Shown piece by piece: positions 24,611-32,943 of a stretch of DNA of 64,000 nt. Within the stretch, counting starts at the first letter, position 1; every line of letters begins with the position of its first letter. The notes beneath the pieces are model-generated. The model was not told the DNA's origin. It made no database searches and saw only the letters and a program-made list of their open reading frames with translations. The stretch comes from G965230065 sp965230065 (lineage in GTDB: Bacteria > Bacteroidota > Bacteroidia > Cytophagales > Cyclobacteriaceae), in NCBI GenBank assembly GCA_965230065.1, contig OZ245942.1, forward strand, positions 3,224,001 to 3,288,000, given 5' to 3'. Made by a program: the position numbers and the translations under genes.

Positions 24611-25041
24611 AACATATGAGCGACGAAGAATTACAGCGACTGATTGAAGAAGGCATGGGTTCCAGAAAAAATGATGCATCAGATAAAGCTAATCCTGATT
24701 TTCAGGCTTATGAGCATATATTTAATGCTTTAGAAACAGACCCTGACTTTGCCCTTTCTGCTGACTTTGCTGATAAAATAGTACAAAAAATTAGTTGGCG
24801 TCAAAGCATCAGGGTATTTGTCAATCAATTTTTGCTGGTAGCTGCTTGTGTAGTAGGTGGTATCGGCATAAGCATTGGTGCCATCTATTATGTTAATACA
24901 GATTTGGGGACACAGTTTCTACAAATGATGAACGAAGCCAAATGGATACTTTTTTTCGGGTTTGCTTTACTCATTATCATACAGTTTATAGATAAAATTT
25001 TCATCAGGCGGCCCCATCGTATTTTTACCCCTTTTTCATGA
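24607..25041 (+). CDS. Putative anti-sigma/partner membrane protein
   Basis: 144 residues. The acidic cytoplasmic N-terminus (MSDEELQRLIEEGMGSRKNDASDKANPDFQAYEHIFNALE) has no zinc-binding HxxxCxxC motif. Two membrane helices follow (about 76-96 and 112-130) with a short loop. Translational coupling to the ECF sigma gene makes an anti-sigma role likely by context, but the family is not recognised from sequence. The 3' end overlaps the end of the convergent glycosyltransferase pseudogene by a few bases. Confidence 0.72.
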   Translation: MKHMSDEELQRLIEEGMGSRKNDASDKANPDFQAYEHIFNALETDPDFALSADFADKIVQKISWRQSIRVFVNQFLLVAACVVGGIGISIGAIYYVNTDLGTQFLQMMNEAKWILFFGFALLIIIQFIDKIFIRRPHRIFTPFS

Positions 25042-26099
25042 AAATAGCTCCAAAAATTTGTTTGTATTTGAAAGCACTGAATACCTTTCCTCTACTTTCT
25101 TTCTTCCGGCTTTTCCCATGTTTTCTCTCAAAGCCGGGTCGGCAATCAGTTTTTCCAGGGCTTCGTACCAATCATTGTCATTGGTACAAATAAACCCATT
25201 GGTTCCATCATCTACAATTTCGGTATTCACCCCAACCGGGGAAACCAAAGCCGGAATACCCAAGGCCATGTATTGTAAAGCTTTGAACCCACATTTTCCT
25301 TTTGCCCAGGGGTCGTTGGTCAGGGGCATTAGTCCAACATTGAAGGCCAGTAAATCATCAATTTCTGACGCTTTTTGCCAGGGAATAAAGGTAATAAAAT
25401 CAGCCTGTTCATCGGGCGGGGCATTGGCAATTACCCGTAACTCAAAATCATAATGCTGGTACAGTTTTTCAAGTACAGGCAACAAAGGCTTCAGGTAGGG
25501 TAGTGTAGAATGTGTGCCTGTCCAGCCGATCACTAATTTATCTGTATTTTGGTTTTTCAGGCGGTTGTGTTGCTCTCTTGTGTCAATCGTGGTAGGGTTA
25601 AGCACCACATTTTCATTAAACTGACGGGCGTAATTACACAAATACTCATTACCACAGCTAACCTTATAACTCCACCGGCAAATGCCCTCTACCTTTTGAT
25701 GCCACTTCAGCGTAGCAGCCATGCGGTTGGAGGCAGAAGTATTGGGCAGCCATATGGCATCATCAAAATCGTAGATAATTTTTTTTCTGAATACTTTAGC
25801 AATCATCCATTCTATCAGCGGTGGGCCAATGGGCGTGGCTTCCCGGTGAATAAATACATAATCGTAACGGTGCATCAGGAAAAGAGACTTGATCCTTCTT
25901 AAAAAACCCTTAAAAATACCGAAGGCTTTCTGAAATGTACGCCCCGGTTTGTACAGAATTTCCCAGGTTTTTTCGTCCAAAAATGCTTGAAGTCATAGGG
26001 GGTTCCTTTTTCCTGTAAATAGTTAAGGTATTGCTCAAAGCGGAAACGTTGCGAAGGGGCTTGCCCCTGCGGATAGGGAACCAGGAAAAGGATATGCAT
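25036..26099 (-). pseudogene. Glycosyltransferase (GT4-like) gene interrupted by a single-base frameshift
   Basis: Reading from the ATG at 26099, the first frame gives MHILFLVPYPQGQAPSQRFR, FEQYLNYLQ and KHFW, a normal GT start. At about 25980 the sensible frame changes and continues DEKTWEILYKPGRTFQKAFG to the stop at 25036. Adding one G to TTTTGGACG would restore KHFW-DEKTW, so a one-base deletion is the simplest explanation. The remainder (about 314 residues) is intact: a nucleotide-sugar domain with VIGWTGTHSTLPYL, GLMPLTNDPWAKGKCGFKALQYMALGIPALVSPVG. It may be a real pseudogene, a phase-variable state or a sequencing error. The surrounding genes are unrelated. Confidence 0.8.
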
Positions 26100-26173
26100 A
26101 AACCTATAAAAAAATTGTACATTTACAGATACTTAACAGTGAAAGTATCATTAACCCACAAATTTACCAGAAA

Positions 26174-27007
26174 ATGTCAGTTCACCACCCATCTGAAGGT
26201 AGTAAGTCTGTCAAAAGAATTACCACACACCAGTTACAAACCATGAAAAAAAGAGGTGAGAAGATAGCCATGCTCACTGCTTATGATTACACCATGGCCC
26301 GCATTCTGGACACAGCCGATATTGATGTGTTACTGGTAGGTGATTCGGCTTCCAACGTAATGGCCGGGCACGAAACTACCCTGCCTATTACCCTGGACCA
26401 GATGATTTATCATGCTACCTCGGTAGTTCGGGGCGTGAACAGGGCTTTGGTAATTGTGGACATTCCCTTCGGCTCTTATCAGGGCAACTCATCCGAAGCT
26501 TTGCGTTCGGCCATTCGTATTATGAAAGAATCGGGCGCGCATGCGATTAAGCTGGAAGGCGGGAAAGAAATCATAGAATCGGTTGTGCGGATAGTGAATG
26601 CCGGCGTGCCGGTGATGGGGCATTTAGGCCTTACACCCCAGTCTATCTATAAATTTGGTACCTATACCGTACGGGCCAAAGAAGAAGAAGAAGCTGAAAA
26701 ATTAATGGAAGATGCCAAGCTGCTGGAAGAAAGCGGTTGTTTTGGCGTTGTATTGGAAAAAATTCCGGCAACCCTGGCCAAAAGGGTTTCCGAAAGCCTG
26801 AGCATTCCCACCATCGGCATTGGGGCCGGTAAGGGTTGCGACGGACAGGTTTTGGTAATGCACGATTTACTGGGCTTAACCCATGATTTTAAGCCCCGTT
26901 TTTTGCGGCGGTATGCCAACCTGCACGACAACATCACTCAGGCTGTGGGAAGCTATATTACCGATGTGAAAGCCCGGGATTTTCCGAATGATGAAGAGAG
27001 TTATTAA
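26174..27007 (+). CDS. panB: 3-methyl-2-oxobutanoate hydroxymethyltransferase
   Basis: 277 residues, full length. It catalyses the first committed step of pantothenate/CoA synthesis: methylenetetrahydrofolate-dependent hydroxymethylation of 2-oxoisovalerate. Visible: the Mg2+/substrate motif LLVGDSASNVMAGHETTLPITLDQM; VDIPFGSYQGN; AIKLEGGKE; PVMGHLGLTPQS; GVVLEKIPATLAKRVSESLSIPTIGIGAGKGCDGQVLVMHDLLGL with the catalytic Glu. The N-terminal ten residues are variable. No other pan genes are nearby. Confidence 0.97.
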   Translation: MSVHHPSEGSKSVKRITTHQLQTMKKRGEKIAMLTAYDYTMARILDTADIDVLLVGDSASNVMAGHETTLPITLDQMIYHATSVVRGVNRALVIVDIPFGSYQGNSSEALRSAIRIMKESGAHAIKLEGGKEIIESVVRIVNAGVPVMGHLGLTPQSIYKFGTYTVRAKEEEEAEKLMEDAKLLEESGCFGVVLEKIPATLAKRVSESLSIPTIGIGAGKGCDGQVLVMHDLLGLTHDFKPRFLRRYANLHDNITQAVGSYITDVKARDFPNDEESY

Positions 27008-27192
27008 ATAACTTCCTGCTTTCTCAAATCCTTCATAATTTCAATAGTAGCGAGCACAATAGCCACCAGAAAACAGGGCTGGGCCACAAAAGTAAACAGG
27101 AACATCAGCACGGGCGTGGGGCTTATCAAAAAAGGAATGGTAATAAGCAGCCCTATGATGGTGAATATGCTTTCTATAAATATTTTTCTCAT
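27004..27192 (-). CDS. Small two-helix membrane protein of the nap-like operon
   Basis: 62 residues, nearly all hydrophobic: FIESIFTIIGLLITIPFLI and PVLMFLFTFVAQPCFLVAIVLATI, with a basic C-terminal tail KDLRKQEVI. The ATG overlaps the stop of the tetraheme cytochrome gene (ATGA), so it is the third gene of that operon. Not recognised; possibly a small accessory or anchor subunit. Its end touches the panB end on the other strand. Confidence 0.6.
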   Translation of the reverse strand: MRKIFIESIFTIIGLLITIPFLISPTPVLMFLFTFVAQPCFLVAIVLATIEIMKDLRKQEVI

Positions 27193-27872
27193 GGCTTTTC
27201 TTCGTAAGATTCCAGTTTTTCAATAGTCTTTTTCAGGCGACTGATTTCCTCAGGTGTGGCCGATAGCATCTCATAGTCGGGGTGCCCGGGTGTGCGCCTG
27301 GAAGGTTCGGGGTGCGCCCGCCCATGGCAATTGGTGCAGGCAATGGATTGTGTAGTAGCCATAATTTCCAGCACAGGCTGGTGCTCTTCCACTGCATGAA
27401 ACTTTTGCGTACCCTCATGGCAACTCAGGCAGTTTTGGCTGTTAAACTCCCCCCGGTACCGAATAGGCTCGTGAGAGGTATCGGTTACATACCGCATCAA
27501 GTGACGGTAACCGTCCATTTTGGCCTTCATGGCTCCCTGAAAACCGTAATCTTTGTGGCAGGCATAGCAGGCATCTTTCCGTATCCACCCGTTCTGAAAG
27601 TGGCGTGCGGCCAGGGTAGTACTGGTATCACTGACCATGTCGTTGCCCATGGGTGCCATCATGTGGCAGGCCACACAGGCTTCCGATTTTTTAGTACTTA
27701 CAAACACATGATAGTTGCCAAAAATCACCGCGAAAACGGGAATGATAATGATGCCTCCCAATGCCAGTAATTTTACCCGTCTGTCCAGATGATGGCGGTT
27801 TTTCCGTAACTGGTAAAAGATAAGCAGTTCGGCGATGAGGATCAGGATAGCAACAATGCTTAGTACATCCAT
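27189..27872 (-). CDS. NapC/NirT-type tetraheme cytochrome c (membrane quinol dehydrogenase)
   Basis: 227 residues. Two hydrophobic segments near the N-terminus (about 3-20 and 34-54), then a periplasmic domain with four CxxCH hemes: CVACH 66-70, CYACH 102-106, CLSCH 148-152, CTNCH 179-183. The first, CVACHMMAPMGNDM, carries the Met typical of the NapC/NrfH quinol-side heme. It should draw electrons from menaquinol and deliver them to the adjacent NapA-type reductase. Compared with classical NapC it has an extra N-terminal helix and a long C-terminal charged tail. It starts 2 bp after the napA stop. Confidence 0.87.
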   Translation of the reverse strand: MDVLSIVAILILIAELLIFYQLRKNRHHLDRRVKLLALGGIIIIPVFAVIFGNYHVFVSTKKSEACVACHMMAPMGNDMVSDTSTTLAARHFQNGWIRKDACYACHKDYGFQGAMKAKMDGYRHLMRYVTDTSHEPIRYRGEFNSQNCLSCHEGTQKFHAVEEHQPVLEIMATTQSIACTNCHGRAHPEPSRRTPGHPDYEMLSATPEEISRLKKTIEKLESYEEKP

Positions 27873-27874
27873 AG

Positions 27875-30196
27875 TTATTGATTGCTTAGGGTTTCTACTT
27901 TGCTTACCGCTACGGCTGTAGTTTTATAATCCGGTTGTTTTGAAATTGAGTCAAAATCATCCGAAACGATGCGGTTGATTTTGAAATTGGCATCGTAAAA
28001 AGGAGCGAAGATAACTCCGGGTGTTTCATGTTCGCTAATTTCCATGAGACCTTCCATTTCGCCCCGGCTGCTGCTCACCCGTATTTTGTCACCATGTTGT
28101 AGCCTGAGACGTGCGGCATCCTGTGGGTGCATTCGGAACGTGCCCGGCCCGCTGGAGTGCGCCAGGGGTTCAATCCGGCCCGTCATGGTGCCGGTATGCC
28201 ACTGTGAAATTACCCGGCCTGTTGTTAAAAACAGAGAGTGTTCTGTGCTGAGTGCTTCGTTGGAACGCACATACGGACGCAAAAAAACAATGGCTTTTCC
28301 GTCCGGATACCCATAAAAGTGGTGGTCTTTTCCTTCCGGCACAAAAGGGTCGCCGGATACATAACGGCGTACGGTGCCGGGATGGTTGGTATCGGGGCAG
28401 GGCCATTGAATACCGGGTTGCTGTTTGAGGCGCTCGTACGTAATGCCTTCAAAATTGTATTTGCTGTGGGCAGAAAAATGCCGGTATTCTTCCCATACTT
28501 CCTGTGGGGTTTTGGCAGCAATCAAATCGCCGTGGCCCAGGCGTTCGGCCAGGTCTACCAGTATTTGCAGATCTGACCGCGATTGGGCGTAGGGTTCCTG
28601 TAATTTTTGTATGAGTTGGTACCGCCTTTCCGTTTGTCCGTAAACACCCTCTTTCTCAATGTACAGGGCTGCCGGGAGCAAAACATCGGCATATTGTGCC
28701 GTAAGTGTATCTTTATAAACTTCCGAAACTACCAGAAAAGTTTTTTCCATTCCCGGAATGTACACATCGGCATTGGGCAGGCTCTGGGCCGGATTGGTAC
28801 ACATATTCAGCATCACTTTCACCTTTCCTTCATTCATGGCATTGAAAAGGGAAAGCGCATCGTAGCCGGGTTTTGGACTGATGGTGCCGGGAGGAACGCC
28901 CCACAATTCTTCTACTTCTTTGCGATCTTTTTCCTTTACGATCTTCCGCCCATTGGGCAACAGGTGGGCGAGAGAACCCGTGTCACGTACGCCCCCGCAG
29001 GCATTGCTTTGTCCGGTAAGGGAAAGGGGCGTGGCACCCGGCCGGCCAATCTGTCCTGTGATCAGGTGCAGGCTATTCAGGTTGTTGTTCAGAAAAGTGC
29101 CCTGTATCCGCTGGTTTACGCCCATCGTCCACATAGACATGGAAGCTTTTGAACTGGCAAACCAGAATGCGGCTTCCCTTATTTGCTTGGGGGAAATGCC
29201 CAGCTCAGGCGCTACTTTTTCCGGCGAATAATCTTGCAGGAAATTCTGGTAATCTTCAAACGATACCCGTTCTTTTCCGTCAGAAAAATTGACGTGCTTC
29301 GCAATGAAGTCTTCATCATGCAGCCCATCTTCCAAAATGGTGTACATCATGGCATTGAGCAGGAGCATATCGGTGCCGGGGATTACGGGCAGGTAAAGGT
29401 CAGCATGTTCGGCCGTCTTGGTTTTCCGGGGGTCTACCACAATGATTTTTACATTCGGGTTCACCTTTTTGCGGATCATGATGCGCTCCCATATGGGCGG
29501 GTGGCATTCATACGTATTGCTGCCCATCAGAAAGAAAACATCGGCATGGTCAATGTCTTCATAAGCGCCGGGCGGTTCGTCTTTGCCAAAAGTCTGGGTA
29601 TACCCAAATGCCGCCGAAGCCATGCACAGGCGAGGGTTGCCATCCACGTTATTAGAGCCAATACCCGCTTTGAATAACTTATTGGCAGTATACGATTCTT
29701 CTATCAGCAACTGCCCCGAACCGTAAAACGCCACACTTTCCGGGCCATGTTCATTAATGGCTTCCCGGAACTTTTGTGCTACCAGATCCATGGCTTCCTC
29801 CCACTCAGCTTCTACCAGTTGGCCATTTTTGCGGATCATGGGCGTGGTTACCCGGCCTTCCCTGTTTTTCATCAGGAAATCCAGCGTTGAGCCTTTGATG
29901 CAGATTACGCCTTTGTTGTGTCCTTCCTGATTGCCCCGGATGCGCACCAGGTTTTTGGCTTTGTCCAGCCCCAACTGCACACTACACCCCGTGCCGCAGT
30001 AACGGCAAACGGTATTGTGCCAGGAGGCTACGGGGCCTTCATCTACCACAAATTCCGTAAGCGCCCACCCGCCACCGGCCAGTCCGGCTACGGCAGCAGC
30101 ACCTCCGGATAGTTTCAGGAAAGAACGGCGAGAAAAACTATGAATTTCTTTATCGTCTTCAAAAGGCGGTTCATGGTGATTATTCGCAGTTGGCAT
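27875..30196 (-). CDS. napA: NapA-type periplasmic molybdopterin oxidoreductase (nitrate reductase)
   Basis: 773 residues. A twin-arginine signal SRRSFLKLSGGAAAVAGLAGG (22-42) sends the folded enzyme to the periplasm. The 4Fe-4S cluster uses Cys64, Cys67, Cys71 and Cys99 (CRYCGTGC ... GVICIKG). The molybdenum ligand is probably Cys191 in NPRLCMASAAFGY, as in NapA. Downstream are the bis-MGD contacts MGSNTYECHPPIWERIM and SLTGQSNACGGVRDTG. It reduces nitrate to nitrite using electrons from the following tetraheme cytochrome. No napB (diheme), napD or napF is present here, and assimilatory NasA-like or other oxyanion substrates remain possible. Confidence 0.85.
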   Translation of the reverse strand: MPTANNHHEPPFEDDKEIHSFSRRSFLKLSGGAAAVAGLAGGGWALTEFVVDEGPVASWHNTVCRYCGTGCSVQLGLDKAKNLVRIRGNQEGHNKGVICIKGSTLDFLMKNREGRVTTPMIRKNGQLVEAEWEEAMDLVAQKFREAINEHGPESVAFYGSGQLLIEESYTANKLFKAGIGSNNVDGNPRLCMASAAFGYTQTFGKDEPPGAYEDIDHADVFFLMGSNTYECHPPIWERIMIRKKVNPNVKIIVVDPRKTKTAEHADLYLPVIPGTDMLLLNAMMYTILEDGLHDEDFIAKHVNFSDGKERVSFEDYQNFLQDYSPEKVAPELGISPKQIREAAFWFASSKASMSMWTMGVNQRIQGTFLNNNLNSLHLITGQIGRPGATPLSLTGQSNACGGVRDTGSLAHLLPNGRKIVKEKDRKEVEELWGVPPGTISPKPGYDALSLFNAMNEGKVKVMLNMCTNPAQSLPNADVYIPGMEKTFLVVSEVYKDTLTAQYADVLLPAALYIEKEGVYGQTERRYQLIQKLQEPYAQSRSDLQILVDLAERLGHGDLIAAKTPQEVWEEYRHFSAHSKYNFEGITYERLKQQPGIQWPCPDTNHPGTVRRYVSGDPFVPEGKDHHFYGYPDGKAIVFLRPYVRSNEALSTEHSLFLTTGRVISQWHTGTMTGRIEPLAHSSGPGTFRMHPQDAARLRLQHGDKIRVSSSRGEMEGLMEISEHETPGVIFAPFYDANFKINRIVSDDFDSISKQPDYKTTAVAVSKVETLSNQ

Positions 30197-30246
30197 GCTA
30201 CAAAAAAGGTTGGGTTGTGAAAAAATCCTTCGGTGCTGAAATTAAG

Positions 30247-30264
30247 GGATAATCTTCATTATCC
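30247..30264. promoter_or_regulatory. Palindrome upstream of napA
   Basis: GGATAAT-CTTC-ATTATCC is a perfect 7-bp dyad 51-68 bp upstream of the napA start. Its position suits an operator or promoter-proximal site for the nap operon. The regulator is unknown. Confidence 0.45.
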
Positions 30265-30420
30265 AAAGCAGGATGATTGATATTAGGGTAAGCGTAGATT
30301 ATACGGGTAAAAGTGGGGCTGTTTTTTAAGCATCGGTGCGTTTTATGTTTATTTAAAAAAAGCCATTAGATTAGCATTCAAGATGCATTGCAGATAAAAT
30401 GCATAGTGCACTTTATTCAG

Positions 30421-30483
30421 TTGTTGTGCCCCATTTGAAAAAAAGCCAACGCACAAGCAAAGAGTGCTGTCGCACACATTGCT
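30421..30483. repeat. Left boundary element of the restriction-modification island
   Basis: TTGTTGTGCCCC (30421-30432) recurs inverted at 32944-32955 on the other side of the island. A compact hairpin follows at 30456-30483: AGCAA-aga-GTGC-tgtc-GCAC-aca-TTGCT, fully paired in two stem blocks. No gene is seen in 30197-30510; a 97-codon ORF there on the minus strand looks spurious. Confidence 0.55.
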
Positions 30484-30510
30484 TTTTGCCTCCCACACGA
30501 CCTGAATGCT

Positions 30511-30567
30511 AACTATAGTATGTGGTGTAAAATGAAGACTAAAGATAGCTTTGTGCATACTAAAATT
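30511..30567. promoter_or_regulatory. Candidate C-protein operators upstream of the controller gene
   Basis: AACTATAGTATG (30511-30522) and, inverted, CATACTAAAATT (30556-30567), the second ending 4 bp before the GTG start of the controller gene. The methyltransferase start has the same 12-mer (CATACTATAATT on its own strand) in an equivalent place. This is the arrangement expected of C-boxes that balance methylase and endonuclease expression. Confidence 0.6.
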
Positions 30568-30571
30568 AGCA

Positions 30572-30790
30572 GTGATTACCGAATCAGAAATATTAAAAAA
30601 GTTTGGTGAAAGAGTCCGCCAATTAAGAAAGCAAAAGGACATTTCACAAGAAGAACTTGCTCATAGAGCGGATTTGCACAGAACGTATATCGGCATGATA
30701 GAACGTGCTGAAAAGAACATTACACTTCTGAATATCGAAAAAATCGCTGTTGCACTAGATGTTCCAATTAGTGACCTTTTAAAAGTGTAA
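30572..30790 (+). CDS. Xre-type controller (C) protein of the R-M system
   Basis: 72 residues from the GTG at 30572 (VITESEILKKFGERVRQLRKQ); a TTG seven codons upstream is less likely because it overlaps the repeated operator. A single helix-turn-helix domain (ISQEELAHRADLHRTYIGMIERAEKNITLLNIEKIAVALDV) is the C.BamHI/C.AhdI-type fold. It is coupled to the endonuclease gene with 1 bp between stop and start. It should activate the endonuclease after a delay following entry to a new host, and repress or tune the methyltransferase. Confidence 0.88.
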   Translation: MITESEILKKFGERVRQLRKQKDISQEELAHRADLHRTYIGMIERAEKNITLLNIEKIAVALDVPISDLLKV

Positions 30791-30791
30791 T

Positions 30792-31556
30792 ATGCCAAGA
30801 AAGCGACTCTCAGATTTTAAAGACTATAAAAAAGCAGACCTACTAAAGATTGTTGAAGAACAGGCAGGTAAAGAAAAGAGTAAATCCCTAATGGTAGTAG
30901 CTGACAGGATTATTGATATACCAGAATATTCCTGTTCAATAAATATCAGAAAAGGAGAAGATGTAACAGACTTTATGACCAAATGGACGATAAAGTTTAT
31001 CAATGGTTACAAAAATAGACCGTCCCAAAGAACAAGCAATCCCATTGGAACGCAGCACGATCCAATTTTGGACGAAATTATCTCAGCCCGTATTAAGAAT
31101 ACTACTGAAGACCTTGAAGCCATAAAATATGGACACAGACTTTCCATGTCAGCGGAAAACATTACAGGATCTCTTCTTGAAGAGTACATTGCGACTGTGT
31201 TGATAAAGTATGATTGGCATTGCTGTTGGGGTGAAACAATGAAAAGTATCGACTTTTGCAATTCAGATGGACAGCTACTACAAGTTAAAAATAGCGACAA
31301 TAGCGAAAACAGTTCTAGCAAAACGGTACGTGATGGCACCGAAATTCAACATTGGTTTAGAAGGTTTTCAAGGACAGGCGACACGAATTGGCCAGCACTT
31401 AATGACTTGGTAGGAATTACAAAAGATTCAGTAAAGCTGTCCGAAGACTCTTTCCGCAAATTCGTTAGGGAAGCTGTATCCAATAACCCAGGTTCGGTCT
31501 TTCTTGAAGAAGAGAGTCCTTGGTACGGAGAAGATCAAGAAAATAAAGAAAGTTGA
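30792..31556 (+). CDS. SinI-family type II restriction endonuclease
   Basis: 254 residues. The C-terminal half has the features of the SinI family: LLEEYIATVLIKYDWHCCWG, SIDFCNSDGQLLQVKNSDNSENSSSKTVRDGTEIQHWFRR. The D-x9-Q-V-K arrangement (SIDF...LLQVK) is a PD-(D/E)xK-type active site. SinI itself cuts GGWCC; the specificity here is inferred only from family membership and needs testing. The 3' end overlaps the end of the convergent methyltransferase gene by 22 bp, the usual compact layout. Codon and base use is A/T-rich relative to the napA genes. Confidence 0.85.
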   Translation: MPRKRLSDFKDYKKADLLKIVEEQAGKEKSKSLMVVADRIIDIPEYSCSINIRKGEDVTDFMTKWTIKFINGYKNRPSQRTSNPIGTQHDPILDEIISARIKNTTEDLEAIKYGHRLSMSAENITGSLLEEYIATVLIKYDWHCCWGETMKSIDFCNSDGQLLQVKNSDNSENSSSKTVRDGTEIQHWFRRFSRTGDTNWPALNDLVGITKDSVKLSEDSFRKFVREAVSNNPGSVFLEEESPWYGEDQENKES

Positions 31557-32794
31557 TTCACTTCTTTTTCCTCAATGAGTTTTCGACTTCTATTTAAGAA
31601 GTCTCGAATAAATTCTTGGTCGGCAGTCTTTAAATATCTCGAATATTTGAAATTTGGTAAATTCTCTGAGACTTTACCTTTTTCAAGTTCCAAAATCAAT
31701 CGTCCAATAGCTTCACCAACACTCACAGGAACTGCATTCCCTATTTGCTTGTACTTGTTGACAAGGCTACCTTTAATTTCCCAATTATCAGGAAATTCTT
31801 GAATTCGTTTATATTCTTGAACACTTAGCGGTCTGTCTTGCTCAGGGTGGCCCAAATCCGTGGCAGGCATTGCAGGATGAGTTACTAAAGTCGGTGAAGG
31901 TTTATCCCAATCTAACCTTCTGAAAAAACCTGTTTTTCCACCTCCTAAATGGTAGGATTTACCCAAAGCTTCTTTCTGCATTTCCTCACTTAGATTCCTC
32001 CAGTTTTGTCCTGCTTTGAGCATTCGATAATATTTTAGACGTTTTTCAGGAAATTTGATGAACTCCGTATTACTGCCATTAAGGTTGCTAATAGCATGTT
32101 TTAGCGTTTTCCATTCAGGAAGCCCAAAATCTCCATTTTGAGAATGAGTCGGTTTCAAATACGGAACCCTTTCATTTACTCTTGAGCAAATAATTATTAC
32201 TCTTTCTCTAACTTGCGGTGTTCCATAGTTTGCTGAATTATAGAGATTAAATGAAAGCTGATATCCTGCCGCTTGCAACCTATTGTAAACATAAAACATG
32301 GTTGCACCTTTAAGCTCTTTTAGCTCAAATGGTAAATACTCCTCTTCCTCAGGCTTTAAGTCAATATCGTAGGCAGCAGACAAAAGACCTCTGACATTCT
32401 CAATTACAGCGAACTTTGGATTGATATTTTCAATTACCTCTATGAACTTTAGAAAGACATTTCCCCTATCGTCAGCTAATCCCATTCTCTTCCCTGCTGA
32501 ACTGAACGCCTGACATGGTGGCCCACCAACAATCAAATCAACGTCTTCTTTTGACTTAAGACCAGCGTATTCAAGAATTTCCTCAGTAGTGTAAGCTCTA
32601 ATATCTCCAATTAATCCTATTTCAGGATTATTCGCAAGAATAGTCTGACGACTTGCCTTATCAATCTCACAAGCCAAAAGAGTTTCGAATCCAGCATTGT
32701 GCAAACCGATATCTAACCCCATAGCACCGCTAAAGAAACTCAGAACATTAAAGTTTTTCTTTTGGGGTTTTATTGTGGACTTTTGATCTTGCAT
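31535..32794 (-). CDS. DNA (cytosine-5) methyltransferase of the R-M system
   Basis: 419 residues from the ATG at 32794; the frame is open further upstream but without conserved sequence. Motif I FNVLSFFSGAMGLDIGLHNAGF, motif IV GGPPCQAFSSAGKR (catalytic Cys94), motif VI IENVRG, motif VIII QVRERV and motif X GNAVPVSVGEAIGRLI are all present in m5C-methylase order, with a target-recognition region between VIII and IX (about 225-320). It protects the host at the site cut by the paired SinI-like enzyme. Its start is directly preceded by the 12-mer shared with the controller promoter. Confidence 0.93.
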   Translation of the reverse strand: MQDQKSTIKPQKKNFNVLSFFSGAMGLDIGLHNAGFETLLACEIDKASRQTILANNPEIGLIGDIRAYTTEEILEYAGLKSKEDVDLIVGGPPCQAFSSAGKRMGLADDRGNVFLKFIEVIENINPKFAVIENVRGLLSAAYDIDLKPEEEEYLPFELKELKGATMFYVYNRLQAAGYQLSFNLYNSANYGTPQVRERVIIICSRVNERVPYLKPTHSQNGDFGLPEWKTLKHAISNLNGSNTEFIKFPEKRLKYYRMLKAGQNWRNLSEEMQKEALGKSYHLGGGKTGFFRRLDWDKPSPTLVTHPAMPATDLGHPEQDRPLSVQEYKRIQEFPDNWEIKGSLVNKYKQIGNAVPVSVGEAIGRLILELEKGKVSENLPNFKYSRYLKTADQEFIRDFLNRSRKLIEEKEVNQLSLFS

Positions 32795-32800
32795 GCTGCT

Positions 32801-32812
32801 AATTATAGTATG
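32801..32812 (-). promoter_or_regulatory. Candidate C-box at the methyltransferase start
   Basis: On the minus strand this reads CATACTATAATT, 6 bp before the ATG at 32794. It matches the site before the controller start (CATACTAAAATT) and the inverted one at 30511-30522 (CATACTATAGTT). The matches extend on both sides (TTTG before; AGCAG after). Confidence 0.55.
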
Positions 32813-32943
32813 CAAACTTAATGACAAATTTTCAATCTTCCAAGTATCCGCCATACACATTGCCAATTCCCACACTCCCAACACACAATCCAAAAATTGT
32901 CAATAAGTATGGCTAAATTCACGGATAGAAAAATAAAAAAAAC

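Noticed and set aside
28607..29152. 181-codon plus-strand ORF inside napA
   Set aside because: Antisense shadow of a conserved enzyme; composition is explained by the complementary codons.
30349..30642. 97-codon minus-strand ORF between napA and the controller gene
   Set aside because: It overlaps the boundary repeat, the operators and the controller gene in antisense; no recognisable sequence.
32795..32893. Upstream extension of the methyltransferase by 33 residues
   Set aside because: The extension covers the candidate operator and lacks conserved methyltransferase sequence; the ATG at 32794 directly precedes the domain.
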